Below are positions 11,301 through 23,300 of a DNA stretch of 35,328 nt, in pieces. The first letter of the stretch is position 1, and each line of letters opens with the position of its first letter. This stretch comes from Phoronis australis (taxonomy: Eukaryota; Phoronida; Phoronidae): the NCBI GenBank assembly GCA_002633005.1, contig NMRA01000073.1, positions 296,481 to 331,808 of the forward strand, given 5' to 3'. Under the pieces are notes generated by a model. It saw nothing but the letters and a program-made list of their open reading frames with translations, was not told the origin of the DNA and did no database searches. The position numbers were made by a program, and so were the translations under genes.

Positions 11301-14300
11301 TACGTATACAATAAATCACAGAAAGCTCATCTCAGTGCGAAATCCGCCAAGCTTGGCTAGAAACAAGTGACTGCAGGTTTGCCGGCATTAATTTCCACTC
11401 AAATGAGTTACTTATGTTCATAAAAAGCGTGCATATTACACCAATTTTGAGTACTAAATGCTAAAATTTAATTATTAACTTTTTGTTACACAAATGTATT
11501 TATTTTTCATCAAATTCAGGTGAAATCAGCTGCCAAATTCTCCACTCATGTGAGTAGCAGACTAAATGTTTGCATGGGAACAACTGATAATATCTCCAAT
11601 AGCAGAGAGCAAAGCCACTTCCTGCCCAATGTGATTCACGCTTTGTGTACTGAATAAGTCAATAATTCCATCAGAATTACATATTCTTCTAGCACATGTT
11701 ATTTTTGATGCCTCAGATTAATATATTTCACAGAAAAATAATTGAGTGTGTGAAATTTCTTATGAAAATTTAACTAAAGCCTTTCTGAAAAACACCAAAT
11801 TTTACGTTAAATTAAATTTAACTTGTTAAATGCATTTATCGTCATTATTTTGACACTTGTCTCTTTATTTTGATACCAGTCCTTAGGGTATATTTTGCAT
11901 TACTCATCTCTATTTATAGCGTCAAGGGTCTACTTTTGTATTCATACATTTCTGTACGCGACTCCTGATTGGTTGCCCATATTTCCTGTATTCAGTTCAA
12001 CCAGGCGGTTCTTTTGTTTTGTTCCCTATTTCAGGGCTATTCATTGTACACGCCGGTGGGCGTTTTGTCCATGCCCATCTTGCAGAGTCTTAGTTAGTTT
12101 TATCTATTTACGTCATAATAAATGACAATATTCGCAATCCTCCTCTTGTTTTACTCTGCAACATAGCTCGTGGCGTACCCCGGGCAAAATAGATTACGAT
12201 AAATAATCTAAAATGTGATAAAATTCCACATTTAGTACCTAAATCTTAAAAACAAACTTTATAAAGAATCAGCTCATTAAGCCTAACTGTAGATTGTAAA
12301 ATGTTTTTGTGTAAATGCTTCTCAGGTTACAAACAAAGTTTGCAGAATGCACATGCGGTAAATTGGAGTTATTTGTGAGTTGGCGGTCATTTTGTCAACC
12401 GTGTATATAATTTGGTGTATTGCAGACTGCAGTGTGTTACTAACTGTGACGATATCAGTTGTCTGGATCGAATTGTCAAAGTTGAATGCTGACCAAACTC
12501 TCCTCTTTCGTGGAGCTAGATAGACATTCTATGACTGGCCTACTTTTCAAAATGTCGGACACTCCTGAGTTGGTTAAAACTAGCTAGCACCCACCCAACT
12601 GTGATATTTGCACTTTTTGAAAATTTCTGGGAGTTAGTATTCAAAATGCAGTAATTAATGTTTGTCTGTATTACAATTAGGATAGGACATAACGGCTAGC
12701 ACATTTGCATATGAAAGAATAGAAGTTAGTGGTGTGCTATTTCAGGACTAGCCTAATGCACTGAATTTTTACAATTCTAAGTACAAAGTAACCAAATTCA
12801 GATCTGAATACTTTGATGACATTCTGGTTTCGCTCTAGATTGCAAGCAGACGCAGAAGGGTCAAGAATACAATGGACAGAAGGCAGTGACCCATCGCGGT
12901 ACCACGTGCCAAAGTTGGACATCGCAATCACCTAATGCTCACTCATTCACAAATCCTTCGGCTTTTCCCGACTCATCCGTCGGTGATGCTTCCAACTACT
13001 GTCGGAACCCGGATGGCAAAAGCTCGGGACCATGGTGCTTCAAAAGCACGGGGTCCGGTTACGAATATTGCGACATACCGCATTGTTATTCTGGTAATAA
13101 CATTTTTACTTCAGATATTGCGTGTCACTAAATATAATAATGTCTATAGCATACTGCAGATTTTGGCTACGTGTACAAGCACGGTTGTTTTTGTCTGGGT
13201 GAAAGCAGTCCTAAAAATTGGTGATCTCAGAAAGTGTAAGTGCTTAGGTCATCATAAGAAGAAAAGTGAATGTCGCTATATACAATGTGTTCGTGTCAAA
13301 ACACTTTTCTCTACTAGCTTTCTAATCCTGAGTGTGGATTGATAGTGGCAACAATAGAGCCTATGGAAATTCGTTGGCGGCCATGTTGATTCGGCGGCTG
13401 AAATTAACTCGCATGGTAAGAAGCACTAAATCTTTGCCAATAGGTGTTTTTTTATTTACTCCTTAGAAACCACAGTTAACTAGACAGGATAACTCTACAA
13501 TGAAAACAAAATTGCCCGGCCCGCTAGAAGATTGGTGATTGTAGCAAGAACACAACTCTACTCATGAACGTTAATGAGATTTCGAGTAAAAATTCAAGAT
13601 TTCAAGTTCAGACTAGGCCTCAAAGCTTTAGCGATATTTCTCTCATTGTAAAGGCGGGTGAGGGGGGGGAGGGTGGGTGAAGACGGGACACTCCCGTCAA
13701 CCATACGTTTAATTATTAAACGACCCGTTTGTCCCCTTCGGCTTTTCGCCGTAGTTGCGTTTTGAACTCACATTCAGTTAGCTGTTCAAGTGTAAGGGTA
13801 GTTCGAGAAGTTGATGTAACGTAAAAGGATACTTAACCCTGTTTTTGTGATTTCAATGAACCCTAGTCCTGTTACCTTCACTATGTGAGTCGCAGATTGG
13901 ATGCTATGGTTCTTGATGGATGGTCCTTTCTTGCTATTGTGTAACTCGCCTAACACCTAGATCACCCTTGCCACTCAGCATGGAGAGCGCGTTTCTTGAC
14001 CTGCTGCTGGTTTTGGCTGTTCGTGTTAGTAACAAAAGACAAGTCTTATCATGGTAAAAATATGCGAAATGTAGCTCTAAAACCAAAGTTTTCCATCTTC
14101 TATTTCAGGAGCACCGGACAACAAAGGGAAGCGATTTGTCTTTGCTTTCTCATACAATCCACCCTTTTCTGGGTCAAATGCCGCACCAGAGGTATTCGTG
14201 ACTACGTCTGAAGATACTGACGTCACGGTAGTTGTCAGCATACCTCTGCTAAACAACGAACTGGATAATTTTGTTGTACGAAAGAACCAAGTCCACAAAG

Positions 14301-17300
14301 TGACCTTCCCTACGAATATCCGAATTTCACGATTCGGCGTAACAAACAATGGTAAATATTTTAGGAACAATTAAACAGTCTCAACCATTATGTACTCGTA
14401 ACTTCAATGTCCTTGAATAACAATCCATTAAAACCTACGTTACTGTATAAAGTTACTTAAGACCTGATAGATATGTCTGCACATTCAGCTAAAGATTTAC
14501 TAGTGTAAAATTTAACTTAGTAAAAGTGTGTATTTGCTGAAAGTAGACAGCCTGTAAAATTAATTTTTGACTTCATACAAATTTCTTGGCTCAAGTCAGG
14601 TGACCATGTCTTTTAAGTAGAATTTAGCAAAACAGGAAGTTGAGCTTATTGCAAAACAAGGGCTTTTATAACGTGAACTCAATTTCCTTTGAAACAAATT
14701 TTCGAAACGAAATCTCAAAAGCGCAGTAAAAAGGTTCTAAACTATCATTTCGATTTTGTTTTATCCAAAGTTTGAGTGTCTACATAATAATAGGAAAAAG
14801 TCGTATTTTTCACAGCCCTCCTGCAAAAGTGGATCACTCTTTCGAAAGAGTCCTTCACAGCATTTTGAAAAAAGTACACGTACATGGAACATACTACCAG
14901 AAAGTATCCGTTGATTGCGATCAGCCATTTTTGGTGCTGAGAAGCGATATTCGGAATTTTTGTTGGTCCTACACAGCCTTAAACACGACTTTGCCATCAG
15001 CTCATTTTTTACTGAAGTAGATGTTCGTGTGCGTGGTCCTCAGTCAACTCACCTACTTAATTCGTACACGTATGAACTGACTGACAATGTTGTGTGCGTA
15101 CATGTATATAGTTGTTTTTAAGGGATTCGGTACGGTTTGCCAAAATGTCGCAAAACACTGTTTTACGACATTGACTAATTTACCAAAGAATGAATGTTAT
15201 ATCACAATATTAGCCTCGAATGGCAGATACAACCGTGTAATAACCCATAAAGTTATCCCACTAGTGAGATAACATTTTGGCGGGAAACCGAGGCCGGATT
15301 CGAACCCGGGCTCAAAGTTTCGAGTCGCCGACTTTACCTCTACACCACTCAGCGGCTGACGTCATCGAACGTGAAAATAGAATACTTGAATGAGCACGCG
15401 CAATAATCGCATGTTGCACAGAAATTTATACGCTATGAAAAATAAGACGCATAATTTCCATAAAAACGATATTATAATTTTGTGAAATTTTTCTCTCGTG
15501 TGCTCTCACTTGTAAATCACCGATCTCCAATTTGAATGCGGGTATCGTGACTTCGGGATCCTTTGACTTGAGCATTATAGTCAGTTACTAGTGGTAACCT
15601 ACTTTAGCAGACGATATTTTCCCAGTCGAAGCTTAGCGTGATAAAATGTGTAGTAAGCTATAATAGTTGCTAAACCTTAATTTATAGATTCACTTTGTTT
15701 CTATTTTGTTTAAATTTTCAACTGGTTTTGAGTATAAGCATTCTTTGACAAAATAGCTCGGCTTTTCTTAAACAGTCACGACCGCCGACCCCGGACCTCT
15801 GACATAGAAAGTAGTTACAAAGCCGAGGCGAGTCGAGAAAGGTAGATCGATTCATTGCAATGTTTCTCGTTCAGTATGTGGTATAAATACATGTAGATTA
15901 TTACATGTTCTCAGTGTCGTGGATTTTGTAGCGATAATTCTCCAAAATCCACTCGGGCTCTAGATAACGGGGGATAACGACTTCGCCATGTAATACAATG
16001 TAATCTATATTTATTCCTGATTTCCAATGACAGATTACGTAGTTTCAAAACTGTTGAATGTGCGTTGAGTTTTTGTTATCACGTCGTTAAACGAAAGTGC
16101 GCGACATCAAATTCCACAACGACGTCATACTTGACGTGAGAATAAGACCATATAACTTTTTGCGTAAAAATCCAAACGCTAACATCGAAGATACTTAAAT
16201 TCGAGAAAGCCAATATAAAAATAAAAATAGAAACTCGTTTAAAAGAAAAATGACATTAATCCGCTTTTAAAAGGCTCAATCTATTTGTCGTTGTAAAATT
16301 TGCAAAACGAAGTGTGGACCACCGAATTAGTCGCATAAGCAGAGGTACAGTGCATCTCTGGTAAAATCTAATAATTCATCACCGCTAACGAAACTCACCT
16401 CTGTGTAAGTGATTATTGAAAACCCTTTGAAAACGTAGCGCAGTTTTTCGTCGGAAGTGTAAGTAAATATCTAGACGTCTACAGAAGACTTCCTCGGTCT
16501 CAACTTGTTCCATACTTAGTGGGTTATGGGGTCTGTTTCCAAAGGCTGGCTTTTGTCGTTTGACTTTCGGCTACACATCAGTCTACGGATGGCTTCGAAA
16601 ATTAAGCTAAAGGTAAAGAAGACAGAAATCCCTGCTAGAGTCCGTAACGTATGGTGTCTTCAAAATGTTTTTGTACCATTATATCGCCTGTGCTTGTTTT
16701 TGTTCTTGTTTCGTGTATATCTGCTGGGACGGCTGACTGCAGAACTCACATCTTTTAACAAAACGAGAAAAAAATCTCAGACAAATATTCCTAATTCCAG
16801 GGATTTTAGTGGAGGCTAGTCATGAAGTGGCTGTCTACGCGGCAAACAAACAGCAAAAGACCACGGATTCATTCGTGGCCCTGCCAGTAGATGTTCTAGA
16901 CAACGGCAACATGGCAATTGCAACCAAAGGGATCTATCCCGGGTACAATAACTATTTTGGAGAACTTGCCGTGGTGGCAACAGAGGACGACACATATATA
17001 GATATTTGGCACACGCAAGCGGGTCACGGATCTATGTATTTTAATGGCAAACACCACCTAAATAATGAACACATCAAGGTCACTTTACAAGCCTTTCAAA
17101 CAATGGAGATTGTATCCGATTACGACATGACTGGTTCAATGGTGCTAGCCACACGACCGGTGGCGGTATTTGCTGGGGCGCAGAGGGGATACTTCAGTGG
17201 GAATTCCGGTGATCACTTGGTGGAGCACATCCCGCCACTCAACACCTGGGGGAAGAGCTTTGTATTGGGGAAACTTGCAGACCGGTCTTCGTTTATTTTT

Positions 17301-20300
17301 ACGGTAACAGGTAAGGGTACGCGTGCGGCCTTAATTTCAGCTCAGTCAACCGCTGGTCACTCCATGGTTACACCGATGAACACTAGCAGATTCTATTTGA
17401 AGATGACCAATGTCATTTCAAGACAAACAGAAACGCTTAAGTGAAAAAGTGTGTATTTATTCATTAACGCAATAACATGTTGACGTAAAGAATTGCGCAG
17501 TTTACAAGAAACTGATATCGCGAAAGGACCCATTGGTTTGTAGACGGTAACACGTGAATGTATGATATTTGATCAATTCACTTTCGTATGACAAATTCTT
17601 ACGGCTCAGTTCCTGTGACTGGTTGCACAAAACAGTTTCAAGTACCGTCTCAGACAAGTTTCTTATTTTTTCACAGATTTGATACAATGTTTGCTTCATT
17701 TGACTTTAACATTTATACACCAAGGCTGAATTTCCAATACTAATAGCAATCAATAGGGTCCTTTTCATGTACCTTCCTAAATTTGAATACTGGGCCTCTA
17801 TTCATTTTCATTAGAAAATAATATTAAGTAAACGAGAAGATCATTAATGCAGATGCAATAAAAAAATTAGATCACTTGTGAGTAAACAAAAATTGGACTA
17901 CGCTGGAGATTCAGGGAACTGACCCGAGTCTCCATTTGGGGCTGCTTGCAGTGATCGATCACTGGTGCCTCAAATGTACAAAAATGCCATTCAAAATCAT
18001 ATTTTTGGGGTTTCTGTAGATTTTACTCAGTGTACCATTGCGACATCGCACAGCCACGCCACACAGCGAATGAAACGTGAACAATTTCTGCTGCTCGCGT
18101 GAAGTTGTACATACGAATTTAAGTGCATGTGGCCTTATGCGGAACACTTGAACAAAATCCGAAGACCAACTGCTCACACAGCAATAGACGTCGATGCACT
18201 TCGAATTTAATATAAAGACAGCAGGGGCCCTTTCCACTAAAAACTGACTTAGCTAAGAGAATTCTTAAATTTTACTAAATTTTATAATAAAAGTTCAAGT
18301 TTTCTCAAAATAATTTCAAGAAATAGATCTTAAGCTTGGTTTAAGTGTTTGAGGTAAGCTTTGTCTTAATTTTGATGAATTTACCACATGTGGAAGTTTC
18401 AAAGATGGGAAGTAAAGAGAAATCTTAGACTTAAGTCAAAAATGAACTTAAGTCAGTTTCTTGGAACGGGCCCCAGTTCCTCTCTTGTTACACGAAATCA
18501 AGAGCCGGCTATGCAAGCTATGACGTCATTTGTTGCTATATTCACTTGCAATTGAGAGACATTGTGGCACTGTTAAATGTCACACTAAAGAGTAACTCAA
18601 TTAAAATTGAAGGGGTCAATTTTGGAACTTACTATTTAGTCGTATATGTTTTGAATATTCTCCGTGGCTTTCGGAATGACGCCCCATCATGGTAAGCAAA
18701 ATTCTACGACTTATTTTACTGGAGATAGTTGGAGTTTTGTTTATTTGATAGTTTAATAAAATAAGATGCAGTTTAAATCGGTAAAAGTATGTATTTTCTG
18801 AAAGCAGATTGCCCGTAGAAATTAATTTTTGACTCGATGCTAATGTGCCATTGTTTGCGTCACGTTACCATGTCGTTCAAATAAAGTTTAGCGAAAGAAA
18901 TGTACATTCACAGCAAAACAACTGCATCAATAACATGACCAAATTTTGCTAAAGATAATCATCCAACATTAAATATGAGAACGCTGGTGTATTATTCTAA
19001 GTCACAATTGTGTTTTGTTAAAACTCAAGTTCTGTTTTTGATAGCTCCTCCTTTAAAACTGGGCCGTTTTAAAAATCATGACATCATGTTCAAGGCCAGT
19101 GCATATAGCGTAGTTCAGTGTATATGAAAGTCATTTGAATCTCAACAGCAATTCTGAAATATCGATGTTCAAAAGTTTCACAAATTTTGTACATTTTTCT
19201 GAAGCCCTGCATAACCAAAACTGGTTTAGTGCATCAAAGAATGGACAGAAGACACACAAGTGTATAGAAGCACTTAGGTTAGAACATGGACATGCACGTG
19301 CACTTGCGTACGCTTAATAATTGAAAAACTGGAGTAAAGATGATTTTGAAAATGCGTCGTTTCGGTAATAGTCTCATGGTAGCCTCAATACGAAAACGCA
19401 CGATGCAATTGTTTGATATCAATTCATGGTGTCATTTTAAGCAAGCAGTAAAATTGCGTCTTATAACTGATTGTGCCGCAAAAGGTGTGGGTCGAAGACA
19501 CTCACCTAGAGGGGCACAGTTTTATGCATGTTGGAATGCGAGAATTCTTTTAGCGGTGGATTTTAAAGGGAGAAACATGTAACTAGTAACAGGTGTAACT
19601 GAATGCACTTTCAGCCTCTGAGAACGGCACGTCAGTCAGCATATACGCCAACGGCAACAGTGGGACCAAAGAGAACATACAGTTGAACAAGGGGAGTTCT
19701 GTACAACGAGAGTCTTCTTCAGATACCGCTTACGTCATCGGGGACAAGCCAATCTTTGTGGCACAGTTCTGTAAATCTTCGGAACGATATGACGGCTACA
19801 GCGACCCATTCATGTTAGTAATCCCGTCCGTGCAAGTGTACTCGTCCATCTATACTTTTACAACAGTGACGCCTGCTATGGACGCGCAGTTTACCAACTA
19901 CATTAACATCGCCGTTGCATCTGGCCAGCAGAACGATCTTTTGATGGACAACAATCCCCTTACAGCGAATTGGAAAACTGTAGGTGCTCATGGTGTTGTC
20001 GTTGCTTCATTGCAAATATCGCCGGGAACGCACACGATTTACCACAAATCTCCCATTGTCACCTTTGCCGTCCACGTCTACGGGCACGCCACCTACGAGT
20101 CTCATGGTTATCCGGCTGGATATCGTCTAACCCCAATTAATGAAGTCTGTGTTAAGTCATCGGCCAGTCACGGGGACGGGATAGACAATGACTGCGATGG
20201 GCGGACGGATGAAGAATTGATTAACTGTAAGGTGGCATCCTATTGTTCATGTACTTCTATGGACAAGTAAAACAAAGAATTGCTAGTTGCTTAAAAGGAT

Positions 20301-23300
20301 AGCGAACTTGGTGATTTCCTCCAAAACTGCCTTTGTCTCTTGCTATTTCAGAATTAGTACACTACTTTCCTTAAACATAATACCGCGGTCGCCCCCACTA
20401 CGAGCACAAACAAAATAAATAGGGCGTCGTCACGCAGTTTTAGGGCTTACGGCGAAACATTTTCCTTCTAAAATTGTGCTTGGGTTCCCCTTACGACATT
20501 TTAAATCCGCCATTACGCAACTGTAGCCCTAAATACAATAAATATCCATAAGTAGAGATTTCATCTATGGCAAAACTTTCTCAATTTGCGGCGCTGTTGT
20601 CTTTTTTAAATGCATTACGAGACCCTTCGTCGACTCGTGAACTTCAAGGGAACTCACAGAAAACTTGTGAATTATAAACAATGTGGCGGAAAGTTGTGCT
20701 TGTCACTTGAGCTTACCATAACTGAACATGCGGGTTTACTGCATTAGGCTTTTGATGCGAGTATGACGTAACAGCTATCATAAAGACAAATGTTAAAATA
20801 CTCAATACATCAGGTCAAACAGGGCTGAAAATCCATCGCATTATTTCACAGATTCTGAGATATGCACATCAAACATTAGATATTTCACAGGTGTGGGGGA
20901 ATTACTTATTATTGTGCTGTTACTAACAATTTAAATCGAATTCCTTTAAGTACTTATAGAAACATAAGTGGACTCAATTGGATATATTTCGCTTCTTGTT
21001 ACCCCTTTGTAACAACGATGAATCAAGTCGTCTGTTATCTTACGCTCACAGATTTTGACCTGATGACGTAATGTAAAAATTTGCAGTGACCCGAATGCCA
21101 GCCAAAGAGCCAAGTGAATGCCTTAGTTCAGGATTTCACCGCTAGGTGAAAAATGGCGAAGTGACATGCCAACAGTAAATTTCGAATCTTCTATAAATCG
21201 GTAAATAAAACAACAAGAATGGATCAACTGAAATTTGAAATTTTCGGAGGTAACAACTTCCTTTATCAACAAAAACAGAAATAAAGAAAAATCAAACACA
21301 AAATGACAATTGACATATAAGATACGGTGTAATGAAAATGATACATTTTTGCGTAAAAAATTCAATGACATATTTTAAGAAGTTTTTAGGTTCAATCCAT
21401 GAGGTTCTATTGTATTCAGTTTGTCTATCCAATATTGTTCTCTTTTAAGTCTGTGAGAAAAAAGAGAACAATATTGGATAGACAAATTGAATACAATAGA
21501 ACCTCATGGATTGAACATAAAAACTTCTTAAAATATGTCATTGAATTTTTTACGCAAAAATGTATCATTTTCATTACACCGTATCTTATATGTCAATTGT
21601 CATTTTGTGTTTGATTTTTCTTTATTTCTGTTTTTGTTGATAAAGGAAGTTGTTACCTCCGAAAATTTCAAATTTCAGTTGATCCATTCTTGTTGTTTTA
21701 TTTACCGATTTATATTCTTCATTTCATGAAACAATAGTATCCTTGGGAGGATCTGGATCGCCTTATTTAGTTTCAGATATATTTTCTACGTTATTTAGAA
21801 TCTTCTATTGAATACGTTCTTTTGAAGACTTGATTTCCCTGAACTTATTTATATTCACCGTATCTTCCTACATAGACATTTGTTCAAGTGATCGCATTTT
21901 CGACATACCTAATATGCCATTCGAGTTTGACATGTATGGCACTAAATCCTACACTGCGTACATGATACTTGTAAACCCTGTTTGTATAAAAAGCTCTTGT
22001 ATAAAGGGCTGGTTCACTGACTACTGACTAATATTGAGTGAGTCTCAAAGTACATCGAATGAATACAAATACTTTGTTTGTATAAAGGGTTGGTTCAATG
22101 ATTCATATTGAATGAGCCTCGAAGTGCATCGAATAAATACAAAAACTTTAAGCAATTCTTTTAGGCGAAATTCTCGAGGTACACGCCTTTCGATCACGCG
22201 GAAGTAAACGTCACTAATTAAAACAAACGGCAGACCTATGAGCCATAGACCCAAGAAAATCCTGAGACCATGAGATAACGTAAGGCTTCGTAACGCACGT
22301 GATCACATTACATGTACTTCCTAAAGTCTGGTGTCTGTAAAACGCAGACCATCTAAGTTTTCAGTGATGTTTACGAGTCATCAACCGTCCCAGGATGCAT
22401 TTGAAAAACGATATTAGTGCTGTAGCTGAGATCCGACTGGAACTCTCACACGCGGAGGTAGGAAATTGCATTGTATGATTGGCTTGCTTGTCGAAACGAT
22501 AGGCACTTAATACGTGTCACATTTATGTTGAGATTATTTATCTAGATAAATGTCACAAGCCTCAGGAATAAAACCACAAACATGATTTAAAGCATATTTT
22601 TCTATTCTGTTTGTGACAAGATCTGTCTCAAAAACATTTTAATCATGTTTTTAAGGTGATGCCATGTTTGTTTTAAAGCTCTTGATGACGACGGAGACGG
22701 TTTAGTAGACGAAGACACCATTGTAGCCGTGGGTGAGACAGCGCCACCTACTGTCGTGACAACAACGACTACGGAATCTCCCACCACTACAACCACGGAA
22801 TCTCCCACCACTACGACGACAACAGCACCACCATCGACAACGGAAGCGCGGACGACAATGCCAGGTAAATGTTGCACATTTTCGGATTTCTGATATTCAA
22901 CAATATTGATCAGTAGGACAAGATGAACAACACATCTTTTTAAATGCATTTACATGCAAGATGGTAAATAAGGTACAACAATTAGGTCACCGCGATAATT
23001 TATTTTAAAGACTTACATAGGCTATGGAACAAATAAAAATAAAAATAAAGAAAATATATTTTGAATTTTTGAAAATGCTAACAAATCTGGTTCTAATGTT
23101 ATCAGCAACTGCCCTGATTTCGCTTTAATTTGTATTTTTTATACATTGAAGTAATGTGATCTAGCTGCGTTTGTTGCCCTGAGAATGTTCACACATGGGT
23201 AGACAACGTCATGCCTTGAAATAAAAATATCCAAATAAGATTCAGCATGTAGTGTAGTTAAACGATATTTGAACACATGTACTTATTGATTTTCCTTTAA

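Larger units (their letters stand above)
14352..16800. other. Intron 3
   Basis: It contains a diverged repeat shared with intron 4 (14519-14680), a small hairpin (15145-15171) and a tRNA-derived SINE head (15281-15360). No additional exon was recognised. Confidence 0.6.
17311..19614. other. Intron 4
   Basis: It contains a MITE (18224-18474) and copy B of the intron 3/4 repeat. Short open frames (17502-17699, 17959-18237, 19135-19582) show no domain or splice support. Confidence 0.6.
20227..22678. other. Intron 5
   Basis: It contains the large palindrome (21192-21714) and an 81-bp tandem duplication (21997-22150). No exon is recognised; a palindromic TTTATCTAGATAAA occurs near 22537. Confidence 0.6.

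Noticed and set aside
13094-13342. Extension of the kringle reading frames past 13093
   Set aside because: The in-frame extension soon stops. The longer overlapping frame is out of register with the six-Cys kringle.
15281-15360. Functional tRNA gene
   Set aside because: The promoter boxes are good, but the acceptor and anticodon arms do not pair.
16526-16819. 97-codon frame running into exon 4
   Set aside because: It reads a different frame from the IgGFc-binding sequence and covers the intron's pyrimidine tract and acceptor.
21123-21729. The same protein readable on both strands (21123-21371 minus, 21535-21729 plus)
   Set aside because: It follows from the inverted repeat and is low-complexity and AT-driven. 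The palindrome is the real feature.
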